64,000 bases of DNA, from assembly GCA_018432315.1 (NCBI GenBank), contig JAHDLB010000004.1:186001-250000 (forward strand). The letters are read 5' to 3'. Under the pieces are notes generated by a model. It was not told the origin of the DNA. It did not search any database and saw nothing but the letters and a program-made list of their open reading frames with translations. The stretch is from Anaerolineae bacterium (GTDB taxonomy: Bacteria; Chloroflexota; Anaerolineae; Aggregatilineales; Aggregatilineaceae). This document shows, piece by piece, positions 45,905 to 55,239 of this stretch. How positions within the stretch are numbered: position 1 is the stretch's first letter; each line of letters begins with the position of its first letter. The position numbers and the translations under genes were made by a program.

Positions 45905-46405
45905 CTAAATCTCAATACCCAGGGTGTGACGCGTGTACGGGACCAGCCCGCCGGCCTCGATGATCTGCAGCACGAAGGGCGGGAACGGCCTGGCCTGGTA
46001 CGTCTTGCCGGTGCGCGCGTTGGTGATCGTCCCGGCGGTCAGGTCCACGCTCAGCGAGTCGCCGGGCTGCGCGTCGCGGGCGGCCTCGGCGCTCTCCAGG
46101 ATGGGCAGGCCGATGTTGATCGCGTTGCGGAAGAAGATCCGCGCGAACGACTCGGCGACGATGCACGACACGCCCGCGCCCTTGATGCTGATCGGGGCGT
46201 GCTCGCGGCTGGAGCCGCAGCCGAAGTTCGCGCCGCCGACCATGATGTCGCCGGGCTGGACGTTCTGGGCGAAGCTCTCGTCGAGGTCTTCCATGCAGTG
46301 CGCGGCCAGCACCTTCGGATCGGTGGTGACGAGGTAGCGCGCCGGGATGATCACGTCGGTGTCGATGTTGTCGCCGTACTTCCAGACTTTGCCTTCCAGT
46401 TTCAT
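45905..46405 (-). CDS. leuD: Isopropylmalate/citramalate isomerase small subunit
   Basis: A 166-aa aconitase-swivel subunit pairing with LeuC. KYGDNIDTDVIIPARYL opens the domain, and ANFGCGSSREHAPISIKGAG holds the substrate-recognition loop. Its short length is that of the archaeal-type LeuD/HACN-like group rather than the roughly 200-residue enteric form. A 13-bp gap separates it from leuC. Confidence 0.93.
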   Translation of the reverse strand: MKLEGKVWKYGDNIDTDVIIPARYLVTTDPKVLAAHCMEDLDESFAQNVQPGDIMVGGANFGCGSSREHAPISIKGAGVSCIVAESFARIFFRNAINIGLPILESAEAARDAQPGDSLSVDLTAGTITNARTGKTYQARPFPPFVLQIIEAGGLVPYTRHTLGIEI

Positions 46406-46418
46406 CGCCGTGCCTCCT

Positions 46419-47684
46419 CTACAGCTCGTCCGGGTGCGCCAGCCGGCCCATGATCGCGCTCGCCGCTGCGATGGCCGGGTTCGCCAGGAAAACGCGCGCG
46501 TCGCGGTGGCCCATGCGCCCGCGGAAGTTGCGGTTGCTGGTGCTCACGCAGACCTCGTCACCGGCCAGGACGCCCATGTGCCCGCCCAGGCAAGGCCCGC
46601 ACGTGCTCACGCTGACGGCGCCCCCGGCCAGGGTGAACAGCTCTATCCAGCCCTGGCGCAGCGCGTCGAGGTAGACCGCCTGCGAGCCGGGGATGATCAT
46701 CACGCGCACGTCCGGGTGAAACTCGCGCCCGGTCCGCTGGAGGATGTCGGCCACGATGGCGAGGTCCTCAAAGCGCCCGTTGGTGCAGCTCCCGATGAAG
46801 ACCTGATCGACCTTCTCCGGCTTGATCTGGCTGATCGGGTGGACGTTGTCCGGCGAGTACGGGCAGGCGACCTGCGGCTCCATCGTCGAGAGGTCGAACT
46901 CGTGAACGGAGCAGTACTCGGCGTCGTCGTCGGCGAAGTACGGCGTGTAGGGGCGGGTGGCGCGCGCGTCGACGTACGCCTGCGCCACCTCGTCGAACGG
47001 CATGAACCCGCATTTGCCGCCCGCCTCGATGACCATGTTGGTCATGGTCAGCCGGTCGGACATCGGCAGATCGGCGATGCCCTCGCCGGTGAACTCCATC
47101 GAACGGTAGAGCGCGCCATCGACGGTGATCTCGCCGATCGTGCGCAGGATCATATCCTTGCCATAGACCCACGGCTGGCGCTTGCCGTTGTAGACGAACT
47201 TCATCGTTTCCGGCACGCGCAGCCAGGTCTTGCCGGTCGCCATGCCGACGGCGACGTCGGTCGAGCCCATGCCGGTGGCGAAGGCGCCCACCGCGCCGTA
47301 GGTGCAGGTGTGGCTGTCGCCGCCGATCACCAGGTCGCCGGGCAGCACGAGGCCTCGCTCCGGCAGGACGACGTGCTCGATCCCCGCGCGGCCCACCTGG
47401 AAGCGGTGGGTGAGCGCCTGGGCTTCGGCGAAGGTCGCCAGCGTGCGCGTTTGCTCGGCGCTCTTGATGTCCTTGTTGGGCGCGAAGTGGCTCGGCACCA
47501 GCATGATGTTGTCCGGGTTGTAGACTTCGCCCACGCCCACGGCATTGAACGATTCGATGGCGATCGGTGCGGTGATGTCGTTCGCCATGACGACGGTGAC
47601 ATCGACCGTCACCAGATCGCCAGCCGAGACTTCGGCCTGGTCGGAGTGTGCTGCAATGATCTTCTCGGCAAGTGTCTTTCCCAT
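46419..47684 (-). CDS. leuC: Isopropylmalate/citramalate isomerase large subunit
   Basis: A 421-aa aconitase-family subunit carrying the 4Fe-4S cluster for isomerisation of 2-isopropylmalate and probably citramalate. GDSHTCTYGAVGAFATGMGS, FIGSCTNGRFEDL and CGPCLGGHMGVL provide the three cluster Cys. Like its partner leuD it is the shorter (about 420-residue) subtype. The gene follows a small conserved-looking ORF and leuA. Confidence 0.94.
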   Translation of the reverse strand: MGKTLAEKIIAAHSDQAEVSAGDLVTVDVTVVMANDITAPIAIESFNAVGVGEVYNPDNIMLVPSHFAPNKDIKSAEQTRTLATFAEAQALTHRFQVGRAGIEHVVLPERGLVLPGDLVIGGDSHTCTYGAVGAFATGMGSTDVAVGMATGKTWLRVPETMKFVYNGKRQPWVYGKDMILRTIGEITVDGALYRSMEFTGEGIADLPMSDRLTMTNMVIEAGGKCGFMPFDEVAQAYVDARATRPYTPYFADDDAEYCSVHEFDLSTMEPQVACPYSPDNVHPISQIKPEKVDQVFIGSCTNGRFEDLAIVADILQRTGREFHPDVRVMIIPGSQAVYLDALRQGWIELFTLAGGAVSVSTCGPCLGGHMGVLAGDEVCVSTSNRNFRGRMGHRDARVFLANPAIAAASAIMGRLAHPDEL

Positions 47685-47709
47685 GATTCCTCGCTGTTGG
47701 TAGATGCGG

Positions 47710-47889
47710 TCACTTATCGGTCGGCGTCACGCGCGACTTGTCTTTGTTGATCGAGAACATCGACAGCGCGTGCCCATCCCAGGCCAGGGCCCAACTCGTC
47801 GGCTCCGGAAAGGCCGGGAACAACGGCGGCTCGGGGGGCTGGGCGGGCGTTTTGCCGGGTTTCGGTGGCGTGTTCGGCTGGTTGCTCAT
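47710..47889 (-). CDS. Small uncharacterised protein in the ilv-leu operon
   Basis: A 59-aa ORF on the coding strand between leuA and leuC. It starts MSNQPNTPPKPGKTPAQPPE, has a Trp-containing core FPEPTSWALAWDGHALSMFS and ends in a charged tail. GAGGAGCGAGG precedes the ATG by a few nucleotides and the ORF fills most of the 258-bp gap, ending 25 bp before leuC. The proline-rich head plus aromatic core looks protein-like rather than random, but I know no family and cannot assign function. A leader role is unlikely, since Leu, Val and Ile codons are few. Confidence 0.5.
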   Translation of the reverse strand: MSNQPNTPPKPGKTPAQPPEPPLFPAFPEPTSWALAWDGHALSMFSINKDKSRVTPTDK

Positions 47890-47942
47890 GATCCTCGCTC
47901 CTCATGTGACGGGCTGGGGGCAGCGTCGGCTGCCCCGTGCTG

Positions 47943-49550
47943 CTAGCGGGCGGCTCCAACGCTCACCCGGATGGTGGACGAATCCCCTTCGGGCTGGCGG
48001 TCCTCGAAGCCGGTGAAGGCCAGCATCTTGTTGATCGCGGCCAGGTACGCCTTGGCGCTGGCAACGATGATGTCGGTATCCGCGCCGTGGCCGCCGAACG
48101 TGCGGCGCCCGTTCTCGTCGCGGCGAATGCGGACCGTCACCTCGCCCAGGGCGTCGATGCCCTCGGTGATGGCGGCCACGCGAAACTCGACCAGCGTGTT
48201 GGGCACACCGACGATCCTGTCGATGGCCTGGTAGGTGGCGTCGATCGGGCCGGCCCCGACCGCCGCTTCGATGCGCGTCGTACCGTCCGGGCCGGACAGC
48301 TTGATCGTCGCGGTGGGCATCCCCATCTGGCCGCAGGCGACCTGGATGCCTTCCATCGTGAAGACCTCGTCCGGGCCGTAGAATTCGTCCGCGATCAGCG
48401 CCTCGATGTCGGCATCGGTGACGGTCTTCTTCTTGTCGGCCAGCTCTTTGAACCGCTGGAAGGCCAGGTTCAGGTCGGCGTCTTCCATCTCGTAGCCCAG
48501 CTCTTCGAGCCGCACGCGGAACGCGTGGCGCCCGCTGTGCTTGCCCAGCACCAGGTTGCTCTGCGACAGCCCGACCGTCTCCGGCGTCATGATCTCGTAG
48601 GTGGCCTGGTGCTTGAGGATGCCGTCCTGGTGGATCCCGGCTTCGTGGCTGAAGGCGTTCGCGCCGACGATGGCCTTGTTCGGCTGGACGGGCATCCCGG
48701 TGTAGTTGCTGACCATGCGGCTGGTGCGCGTGATCTGCGTCGTGTCGATGTTCGTCGTCAGGTGGTAGAACGTGGGACGGGTGTGCAGCGCCATGGCGAC
48801 CTCTTCCAGCGAGGTGTTGCCCGCCCGCTCGCCGATGCCGTTGATCGTCACTTCGGCCTGGCGCGCCCCGGCCTGCAGCCCGGCCAACGTGTTGGCCGTC
48901 GCCAGCCCCAGGTCGTCGTGGCAGTGCACGGACCAGATCACGCCGTCGCCGCCGGGCGTCTCGCGGATCAACGTCTCCATCAGCATGAAGTATTCCGCCG
49001 GGGCCAGATAGCCCACCGTGTCGGGGATGTTCAGCGTGGTGGCGCCGGCCTCGATGGCCGCGGCCAGCACTTCGACCAGGAAGGCCGGATCGGAGCGACC
49101 CGCGTCTTCCGGCGAGAACTCGACGTCGTCGCAGTAGTGCCGCGCATAGGCGACCATCTCGCGCGTGCGGGCGACGACCTGCTCGCGCGTCATGCGCAGC
49201 TTGTGCTGCATGTGAATGTCCGACGTGGCGAGAAACGTGTGGATGCGCGGTTTGGCCGCGTCGCGCACGGCTTCCCACGCCTTGTCGATGTCGCCGGGCG
49301 TGGCCCGCGCCAGCCCGCAGATCACCGGGCCATCGGGCGTGCCGACCTCGTTCGCCACGCGGCGCACGCCTTCCAGGTCGTCGGGCGATGCCGCCGGGAA
49401 CCCGGCCTCGATGATGTCCACGCCCAGCCGGGCCAGTTGGCGGGCGATGTCGATCTTTTCGGCGCTGGTCAGGCTGGCGCCGGGCGACTGCTCGCCGTCG
49501 CGCAGGGTGGTGTCGAATATCCGAACGGTGTTAACCCCAGACTCGTCCAT
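47943..49550 (-). CDS. leuA: 2-isopropylmalate synthase
   Basis: The 535-aa enzyme condenses acetyl-CoA with 2-ketoisovalerate, the first committed leucine step. [18 protein letters not shown], the metal His pair in [38 protein letters not shown] and a C-terminal LeuA_dimer domain (about residues 400-525), the site of leucine feedback inhibition in homologues. The start at 49550 has AAAGGAAC about 9 nt upstream; an in-frame ATG at 49583 lacks such a site. A GGGGCAGC-GTCG-GCTGCCCC hairpin (47917-47936) follows the stop without a T-tract. Confidence 0.93.
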   Translation of the reverse strand: MDESGVNTVRIFDTTLRDGEQSPGASLTSAEKIDIARQLARLGVDIIEAGFPAASPDDLEGVRRVANEVGTPDGPVICGLARATPGDIDKAWEAVRDAAKPRIHTFLATSDIHMQHKLRMTREQVVARTREMVAYARHYCDDVEFSPEDAGRSDPAFLVEVLAAAIEAGATTLNIPDTVGYLAPAEYFMLMETLIRETPGGDGVIWSVHCHDDLGLATANTLAGLQAGARQAEVTINGIGERAGNTSLEEVAMALHTRPTFYHLTTNIDTTQITRTSRMVSNYTGMPVQPNKAIVGANAFSHEAGIHQDGILKHQATYEIMTPETVGLSQSNLVLGKHSGRHAFRVRLEELGYEMEDADLNLAFQRFKELADKKKTVTDADIEALIADEFYGPDEVFTMEGIQVACGQMGMPTATIKLSGPDGTTRIEAAVGAGPIDATYQAIDRIVGVPNTLVEFRVAAITEGIDALGEVTVRIRRDENGRRTFGGHGADTDIIVASAKAYLAAINKMLAFTGFEDRQPEGDSSTIRVSVGAAR

Positions 49551-49651
49551 TGTGTGCTGTTCCTTTCGTGTGTTCCGCTGCATGTGGCGGTCGCTAAACT
49601 CGAACGAAAACGCTGCAATCCCGTAAGCCCGCTAAGGCCATCTTCGGACAT
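49469..49651 (-). CDS. Putative 60-codon upstream ORF overlapping leuA
   Basis: An ATG at 49651 sits 8 nt after GGAGG within AGGAGGTGAT, the best ribosome-binding site in the window, 36 bp after the ilvC stop. The frame runs 60 codons and ends 82 bp inside leuA, out of frame. Its first 19 codons contain four Leu codons of types scarce in this GC-rich genome (CTT, CTT, TTG, TTA). It may be a short leader that couples leucine-tRNA supply to leuA translation, or a chance frame behind a misplaced site. No protein family is recognised. Confidence 0.35.
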   Translation of the reverse strand: MSEDGLSGLTGLQRFRSSLATATCSGTHERNSTQWTSLGLTPFGYSTPPCATASSRPAPA

Positions 49652-49687
49652 TCACATCACCTCCTCTCCTCACGAACTCGCGGGCGG

Positions 49688-50704
49688 CTATTCGCCGGCA
49701 CCCGGCACCGTCTTGGCGTTCAGGAAGGGCATCATGCTGCGCAGCTCGGCGCCCACCTTCTCGATCAGCAGGTCCTGCTCGGCCTGGCGCATCTTGCCGA
49801 ACTGCGGGCGCCCGGCGCGGTTCTCGGCCATCCACTTTTCGGCGTAGGTGCCGTCGCGGATCTCCTCCAACATGCGCCACATCTCGCCGGACGTCTCCTC
49901 GGTGATCAGGCGCTGGCCGCCGGTGTAGCCGCCGTGCTCGGCGGTGTCGGAGACGGAATACCACATGTAGCTCATGCCGCCCTGGTACATCAGGTCCACG
50001 ATCAGCTTCAGCTCGTGCAGCACCTCGAAGTACGCGATTTCCGGCTGGTAACCGGCCTTGACCAGCGTCTCGAAGCCGGCCTTGACCAGCGCCGTGACGC
50101 CGCCGCACAGCACCGCCTGCTCGCCGAACAGGTCGGTTTCGGTCTCTTCGGCGAAGGTCGTCTCGATCACCCCGGCGCGGGTGCAGCCCAGCGCTCGCGC
50201 ATAGGCCAGCGCCTGCGCTTTGGCGTGGCCGCTGGCGTCCTGCTCGACAGCGACCAGGCCGGGCGTGCCCGCCCCCTCGATGTACAGCTCGCGGACGCGG
50301 TGGCCGGGCGCTTTGGGCGCGACCATGCTCACGTCGACGAAATCCGGCGGCTGGATCTGCCCGAAGCGGATGTTGAACCCGTGCGCGAACATCAGCGTGT
50401 CGCCCGGCTTGAGGTGCGGGGCGATGCTCTCGGCGTAGACCTGCGCTTGCAGCGTGTCGGGGATGAGCATCATGACCACGTCGGCGGCCTGGGCGGCGTC
50501 CGCGACCGATTTCACGGTCACGCCGTCGGCCTCGGCTTTGGCCCAGGACCGGCTGCCCTCGTACAGCCCGACGACCACGTTCACGCCGCTGTCGCGCAGG
50601 TTGAGCGCGTGGGCGTGGCCCTGGCTGCCATAGCCGACGATGGCGACGGTCTTGCCGTCCAGATAGCTCATGTTCGCGTCTTGGTCGTAGTACAGCTTAG
50701 CCAC
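49688..50704 (-). CDS. ilvC: Ketol-acid reductoisomerase, class I
   Basis: The 338-aa enzyme isomerises and reduces acetolactate or acetohydroxybutyrate for Val/Leu/Ile synthesis. The Rossmann motif is [43 protein letters not shown] and [20 protein letters not shown] mark the knotted C-terminal domain with metal-binding acidic residues. Length indicates the short class I form. Thirty bp after ilvN. Confidence 0.96.
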   Translation of the reverse strand: MAKLYYDQDANMSYLDGKTVAIVGYGSQGHAHALNLRDSGVNVVVGLYEGSRSWAKAEADGVTVKSVADAAQAADVVMMLIPDTLQAQVYAESIAPHLKPGDTLMFAHGFNIRFGQIQPPDFVDVSMVAPKAPGHRVRELYIEGAGTPGLVAVEQDASGHAKAQALAYARALGCTRAGVIETTFAEETETDLFGEQAVLCGGVTALVKAGFETLVKAGYQPEIAYFEVLHELKLIVDLMYQGGMSYMWYSVSDTAEHGGYTGGQRLITEETSGEMWRMLEEIRDGTYAEKWMAENRAGRPQFGKMRQAEQDLLIEKVGAELRSMMPFLNAKTVPGAGE

Positions 50705-50734
50705 AGTCTGTCTCCTCGATGGGGTGCGGTAGGA

Positions 50735-51277
50735 TCAAAGCACGTTCTGGCGGAAGCCGTTCGACCGGTTTCCGTTCGTCGCAAAGTAGAATTCCGGCGG
50801 GGCCAACACCGCGTCGCCGCGCGTCATGGTCACCACGCCGGTGCGGACCATCTCCAGAATGCCGATCGGCCTGAGCAGCTCGGTCATGCTGGTGATCTTG
50901 TCCTCGTTGCCGGTCACCTCGACGATCACCGTGTCCGGCCCGGCGTCCACGATGTGGGCGCGGAAGATGTCGCAGAGTTGGGTCACCTGGCCGCGCGTTT
51001 CGTTGTTCACCTGCACCTTGATCAGCGCCAGGTCGCGGCTGACGTTGGGCGTGTCGGTCACGTCCTCGACCTGGATGACGTTGACCAGCTTGTAGAGCTG
51101 TTTTTGCACCTTCTCGGCGTCGGCGTCCACGACGATCGTCATGCGCGAGACTTCGGGCGATTCGGTGCGGCCCACGGTCAGGCTGTCGATGTTGAAATTG
51201 CGCCGCCGGAACAGGCTCGCCACCCGGTTCAGCACGCCCGGCTTGTTCTCGACCAGAGCCACCAGTGTCTGTTTCAT
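50735..51277 (-). CDS. ilvN: Acetolactate synthase regulatory subunit
   Basis: The 180-aa subunit confers valine feedback sensitivity on IlvB. The N-terminal ACT domain is ENKPGVLNRVASLFRRRNFN with SLTVGRTESPEVSRMTI; the C-terminal ALS_ss_C domain is around VIVEVTGNEDKITSMTELL and GILEMVRTGVVTMTRG. Twenty-four bp downstream of ilvB. Confidence 0.95.
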   Translation of the reverse strand: MKQTLVALVENKPGVLNRVASLFRRRNFNIDSLTVGRTESPEVSRMTIVVDADAEKVQKQLYKLVNVIQVEDVTDTPNVSRDLALIKVQVNNETRGQVTQLCDIFRAHIVDAGPDTVIVEVTGNEDKITSMTELLRPIGILEMVRTGVVTMTRGDAVLAPPEFYFATNGNRSNGFRQNVL

Positions 51278-51301
51278 CGTCGGTTCTCTCCCCTCAAGGT
51301 G

Positions 51302-53008
51302 TTAAATGCCGTCCGGCGACGGCATGGGCCGGCGGATCATGTTGTGCAGGTCGGCACCAGCCGGCACCATCGGATACACAATGTCGTGTTTCTCCACCAC
51401 GAAATCGATCAACACCGGGCCATCGGTGATGCTGTTGGCCCACTCGACCGCCGCGATCACCTCGTCGCGCGTGGTGACGCGCCGCGCCGGGATGCTGTAG
51501 GCTTCGGCCAGCTTCACGAAGTCCGGGTTGAACATCGGGGTGGCGTTGTAGCGTTCCTCGTAGAAGAACTCCTGCCACTGGCGGACCATGCCCAGGTAGC
51601 CGTTGTTGATGATCGCGATGTTGATCGGCACGCGTTCCTGCGCGGCGGTGCCCAGCTCGGTGATCGTCATCTGGAAGCCGCCATCCCCGACGATGGCCCA
51701 CACGTTGGGCTGCTTGAGGCCCATCGCCGCGCCAATCGCCGCGGGCATCCCGAAGCCCATCGTGCCCAGGCCGCCGGACGTCAGCAGCGTGTGCGGGCGC
51801 TCGTGCGGGTAATACTGCGCTTCCCACATCTGGTGCTGGCCCACGTCGGTCACGATGATGGCGTCGCCGTTGGTCGCCGTCCACATGTCGTGGATGACGT
51901 GCGCGGCCAGCAGGCGGTTGCTCACGTTCTGGTTGACGATGTCGCGCTCGTCGGCGTCTTCCATCCAGTCGCGGATCTGCGCCATCCAAGCTTTGTGCTC
52001 GATCCGCTTCATGCGCGGCAGCAGTTGGTTGAGCACGGTTTTCAGGTCGCCCACGATCGGCACGTCGGCGCGCACGTTCTTGTGAATCTCCGACGAGTCG
52101 ATGTCGATGTGGATCTTGCGGGCGTTGGGCGCGTAGGTCTTCAGGTTGCCGGTCACGCGGTCGTCGAAGCGCATCCCGAAGGCCAGCAGCAGGTCGGCGT
52201 TCTGGATCGCCAGGTTGGCCTGGCCGGTGCCGTGCATTCCCATCATGCCCAGCGACAGCGGGTGATGTTCGGGCACGCCGCCCTTGCCCAGCAGCGTGAG
52301 CGCGATCGGCGTCTGCGTCATCTCGGCGAACTGCAACAACTCGCGCGAGGCGCCGGACATGATCACGCCGTGACCGGCCAGGATGACCGGGCGCTCGGCG
52401 CTCTCGATCAGCTCCAGCGCGACCCGGACCTGCTCCTCCTCGGCGGCCTGGGGTGGGCGATAGCCGGGCAGGATGATCTCGTCTTCGGGATACTCGAACT
52501 CGGTGACGGCATTCTGCACGTCTTTCGGAACGTCCACCAGCACCGGGCCGGGCCGCCCCGTGCGCGCGATGTGGAACGCTTCCTTGATGGTGTAGGCCAG
52601 GTCTTCCACGTCGTACACCAGGTAGTTGTGCTTGGTGACGGGCAGCGTGACGCCGGTGACGTCCGTCTCCTGGAAGGCGTCGCTTCCGATGGCGGGGGTG
52701 GGCACCTGGCCGGTGATGCACACGATCGGTGAGGAGTCCATCATGGCGGTGGCGATGCCGGTGACGAGGTTCGTCGCGCCGGGGCCGGACGTGGCAATCG
52801 CCACGCCGACTTTGCCCGTCGCGCGGGCGTAGCCGTCGGCCATGTGCGCCGCGCCCTGCTCGTGCCGGACCAGCACATGCCGGAGCTGCGGGTATTTCGT
52901 CATGGCGTCATAGGTGGGCAGGATCGCGCCGCCGGGATAGCCGAACATCACCTCGACTCCCTCGCGGATCAAACACTCCAGGATAATTTCTGCGCCGGTT
53001 AGTTTCAC
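51302..53008 (-). CDS. ilvB: Acetolactate synthase catalytic subunit
   Basis: A 568-aa TPP/FAD enzyme making acetolactate from pyruvate (and acetohydroxybutyrate for Ile). FGYPGGAILPTYDAM, RHEQGAAHMADGYARATG with the catalytic Glu, TSGPGATNLVTGIATAM, and the TPP motif IVGDGGFQMTITEL through NNGYLGMVRQWQEFFY. Translation likely starts at GTG 53008 (VKLTGAEIILEC), 8 nt after GAGGAG; the ORF extends upstream without family similarity. Confidence 0.95.
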   Translation of the reverse strand: MKLTGAEIILECLIREGVEVMFGYPGGAILPTYDAMTKYPQLRHVLVRHEQGAAHMADGYARATGKVGVAIATSGPGATNLVTGIATAMMDSSPIVCITGQVPTPAIGSDAFQETDVTGVTLPVTKHNYLVYDVEDLAYTIKEAFHIARTGRPGPVLVDVPKDVQNAVTEFEYPEDEIILPGYRPPQAAEEEQVRVALELIESAERPVILAGHGVIMSGASRELLQFAEMTQTPIALTLLGKGGVPEHHPLSLGMMGMHGTGQANLAIQNADLLLAFGMRFDDRVTGNLKTYAPNARKIHIDIDSSEIHKNVRADVPIVGDLKTVLNQLLPRMKRIEHKAWMAQIRDWMEDADERDIVNQNVSNRLLAAHVIHDMWTATNGDAIIVTDVGQHQMWEAQYYPHERPHTLLTSGGLGTMGFGMPAAIGAAMGLKQPNVWAIVGDGGFQMTITELGTAAQERVPINIAIINNGYLGMVRQWQEFFYEERYNATPMFNPDFVKLAEAYSIPARRVTTRDEVIAAVEWANSITDGPVLIDFVVEKHDIVYPMVPAGADLHNMIRRPMPSPDGI

Positions 53009-53097
53009 GGTAGTTGCTCCTCTTGGCTGGTGTTTCGTCTTCGACGGTAATTCACAACCTTCAACGCTGGGTGCGATCAATCTCGCTCACGGAATCC

Positions 53098-54765
53098 TCA
53101 ATCCAGAAAAACGGCCCCGGTGCTGGCGCTGCTCACCAGTCTGGCGTAGCGCCGCAGCCAGCGGCTGTCGATCTGCGGTTCGAAGGGCGGCAGCGCTTCC
53201 AGCCGCCGCCGGACCTCGGCGGGATCGACCAGCAGGTCGAGCGTGCCCGCGTCCAGGTCGATCGCGATCCGGTCGCCGTTCTGCACGGCGGCCAGCGGCC
53301 CGCGCGCGGCGGCCTCGGGGCTGACGTGCCCGATCGAAATGCCGCGGCTGCCGCCGGAGAAGCGCCCATCGGTCACCAGCGCGACCTGATCGCCCAGGCC
53401 CATGCCTTGAATCTGCGCGGTCGGCCCCAGCATCTCCTGCATCCCCGGCCCGCCGCGCGGCCCCTCGTAGCGGATCACCACGACCTCGCCCGGCTGCACC
53501 TCGCGGTTGAGAATGCCGCGCGAGGCGTCTTCTTCGGCCTCGTAGACGCGGGCCGGCCCTTCGAAGCGCCGCATGTGCGCCGGGGCGGCGCCGCTCTTGA
53601 TCACCGCGCCATCGGGCGCCAGGCTGCCGAACAGCACGGCCAGCCCGCCGGTGGGGCTGTACGGGGTTTCGCGCGGGTGGATGACTTCGGGATCTTGGAT
53701 GGTGGCGTGGGCGATGTTCTCGCGGAGGGTCTTGCCGGTGACGGTGGGGCGGTCCAGGTGGAGGGTGTTGCCAGCTTTGGCGATCTCGTGCAAGATGGCT
53801 GGCACGCCGCCGGCACGGTGCACGTCCTCCATGTGCCAGTGCGAGGCCGGGCTCACCTTACAGATGTGCGGCACGCGGGCGGCCACCTGGTTGATGCGGT
53901 CCAGCGGATAATCCACGCCCGCCTCGTAGGCGATCGCCAGCGTGTGCAGCACGGTGTTGGTGCTGCCGCCCATCGCCATATCGAGCGCGAACGCGTCGTC
54001 GATGGCTTCGGGCGTGACGATCTGGCGCGGCGTCAGGTCCATGTCGATCAGCGTCACGATCTGGCGGGCGGCCTGCTGGGCCAGCGCGATGCGCTCTGGC
54101 GTTTCGGCCAGCGCCGAGCCGTTGTAGGGCAGGGCCAGCCCCAGCGCTTCCATCAGGCAGTTCATCGAGTTGGCGGTGAACATGCCGGAGCACGATCCGC
54201 ACGACGGGCAGCCGAAGTCTTCCAGCATCTTGAGCTCGGCTTCGTCGATGTTCCCAGCTTTGTACGCACCCACGCCCTCGAACACGCTGATCAGGTCCAC
54301 CGTGCGCCCGTCGGGCGTCTTGCCCGCGGCCATCGGCCCGCCGCTGATGAAGATCGTCGGGATGTCGAGCCGGACGGCGGCCATCAACATGCCGGGCACG
54401 ATCTTGTCGCAGTTGGGAATGCAGATCATGCCGTCGAAGGCGTGCGCGGCGATCATCGTCTCGACGCTGTCGGCGATCAGCTCGCGGCTGGGCAGCGAGT
54501 AATTCATGCCGACGTGACCCATCGCGATGCCGTCATCCACGCCGATGGTGTTGAACTCGAAGGGCACGCACCCCGCCGCGCGGACTGCCTGCTTGACCAC
54601 CTGCCCGAACGACTGCAAGTGCACGTGGCCGGGGATGATGTCCACGTAGGAATTGACCACCGCGATGAACGGCTTGCCCATGTCGGCGTCGGTCACGCCG
54701 GTGGCCTTGAGCAGGCTGCGGTGCGGTGCTCGTTCGAAGCCTTTCTTGATCCGGTCTGAGCGCAT
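53098..54765 (-). CDS. ilvD: Dihydroxyacid dehydratase
   Basis: A 555-aa Fe-S dehydratase giving the keto acids of valine and isoleucine. [20 protein letters not shown] and [20 protein letters not shown] supply cluster Cys; [20 protein letters not shown] lies near the C terminus. The start at 54765 has AAAGGA 6 nt upstream; a start at 54795 overlaps the attenuator exit and is less likely. First structural gene of the ilv-leu superoperon, directly after the second attenuator. Confidence 0.95.
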   Translation of the reverse strand: MRSDRIKKGFERAPHRSLLKATGVTDADMGKPFIAVVNSYVDIIPGHVHLQSFGQVVKQAVRAAGCVPFEFNTIGVDDGIAMGHVGMNYSLPSRELIADSVETMIAAHAFDGMICIPNCDKIVPGMLMAAVRLDIPTIFISGGPMAAGKTPDGRTVDLISVFEGVGAYKAGNIDEAELKMLEDFGCPSCGSCSGMFTANSMNCLMEALGLALPYNGSALAETPERIALAQQAARQIVTLIDMDLTPRQIVTPEAIDDAFALDMAMGGSTNTVLHTLAIAYEAGVDYPLDRINQVAARVPHICKVSPASHWHMEDVHRAGGVPAILHEIAKAGNTLHLDRPTVTGKTLRENIAHATIQDPEVIHPRETPYSPTGGLAVLFGSLAPDGAVIKSGAAPAHMRRFEGPARVYEAEEDASRGILNREVQPGEVVVIRYEGPRGGPGMQEMLGPTAQIQGMGLGDQVALVTDGRFSGGSRGISIGHVSPEAAARGPLAAVQNGDRIAIDLDAGTLDLLVDPAEVRRRLEALPPFEPQIDSRWLRRYARLVSSASTGAVFLD

Positions 54766-54810
54766 ACGGGTTCCTTTGGTGTCGTTCTGCATCATCTGAC
54801 TGCAACATCT

Positions 54811-54850
54811 GAAAACGAAAGGGCCGCCCCTTCGGTTTGGGACGGCCCTT
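54811..54850 (-). terminator. Second ilv attenuator terminator
   Basis: Minus strand: AAGGGCCG (54850-54843) pairs with CGGCCCTT (54826-54819), plus three inner G-C pairs after a mismatch, loop of 8 nt, then TTTCGTTTT. It lies 26 nt after the second leader stop and 46 nt before ilvD. An alternative partner for its 5' arm CCGTCCC (54845-54839) is GGGGCGG (54927-54921) inside the second leader ORF. Confidence 0.8.
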
Positions 54851-54876
54851 GCTCCGCTTCTCTCGGTGTGTGCCCT

Positions 54877-55011
54877 CTAACGTCGCCTGCTCTGTTCCTC
54901 GCGTCGTATCGGGACCGGCACCGCCCCAAACCCTGAGCCCCCCTTCTCAATGACGAGAAGGAGGCCAATAACGATAACGATAAGAAGGGCCAGGGCGGAA
55001 ATCGCTGTCAT
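54877..55011 (-). CDS. Second ilv leader peptide
   Basis: A 44-codon ORF whose core reads LALLIVIVIGLLLVIEKGG: 17 of 44 codons are Ile, Leu or Val, including an almost unbroken run at positions 9-21. The ATG lies 19 nt after the first terminator's T-tract and a GGTGGACAGGA stretch precedes it. It is followed by its own terminator hairpin. It fits a regulatory leader sensing charged tRNA-Ile/Leu/Val; the basic tail (RREEQSRRR) is unusual for a leader. Not previously annotated-type gene; expression is inferred. Confidence 0.8.
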   Translation of the reverse strand: MTAISALALLIVIVIGLLLVIEKGGSGFGAVPVPIRREEQSRRR

Positions 55012-55029
55012 GTTCCTGTCCACCGGACT

Positions 55030-55060
55030 AAAAAAGCCTCCCGGCGGTTGGGAGGCTTTT
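55030..55060 (-). terminator. First ilv attenuator terminator
   Basis: Minus strand: AAAAGCCTCCC (55060-55050) pairs perfectly with GGGAGGCTTTT (55042-55032), 7-nt loop, within a run ending TTTTTT (55035-55030). An alternative partner for AGCCT (55057-55053) is AGGCT (55083-55079), which overlaps the first leader's stop codon, a plausible antiterminator arm. Confidence 0.88.
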
Positions 55061-55081
55061 GCTTCGCTGCTCAGGCTCAGC

Positions 55082-55168
55082 CTAGGACTCACCAACCGCA
55101 CAGACCCCGCCAAGAATGACGAGGACCGGAAGAATGACGAGGGAAATAAGGCCGAGACGGTTACGCAT
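55082..55168 (-). CDS. First ilv leader peptide
   Basis: A 28-codon ORF, MRNRLGLISLVILPVLVILG then GVCAVGES. Fourteen codons are Leu (6), Ile (3) or Val (5), clustered at positions 5-19. It begins about 35 nt after the predicted transcription start, lies upstream of a perfect terminator hairpin, and is followed by a second leader/terminator unit before ilvD. The arrangement matches ilv-type attenuation known in proteobacteria (ilvL), here duplicated in series. Peptide synthesis and stalling are inferred. Confidence 0.83.
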   Translation of the reverse strand: MRNRLGLISLVILPVLVILGGVCAVGES

Positions 55169-55209
55169 GATGTGCTTTCTGTTACAGCTTTTTTACAACC
55201 TTGTCGCAT

Positions 55210-55239
55210 AGCGTAGCGCACTTGGGGCGAATGTGTCAA
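55210..55239 (-). promoter_or_regulatory. Promoter of the ilv-leu superoperon
   Basis: Minus strand TTGACA (55239-55234), 18-bp spacer, TACGCT (55215-55210), giving a start near 55203. A consensus -35 with a weak -10. The start of the divergent fur-like gene's promoter lies about 60 bp away. Confidence 0.65.

Noticed and set aside
47714-47959. 81-codon minus-strand frame between leuA and leuC
   Set aside because: Overlaps the leuA end and reads Arg/Pro/Ala-rich; the 59-codon frame with its own ribosome-binding site fits the gap better.
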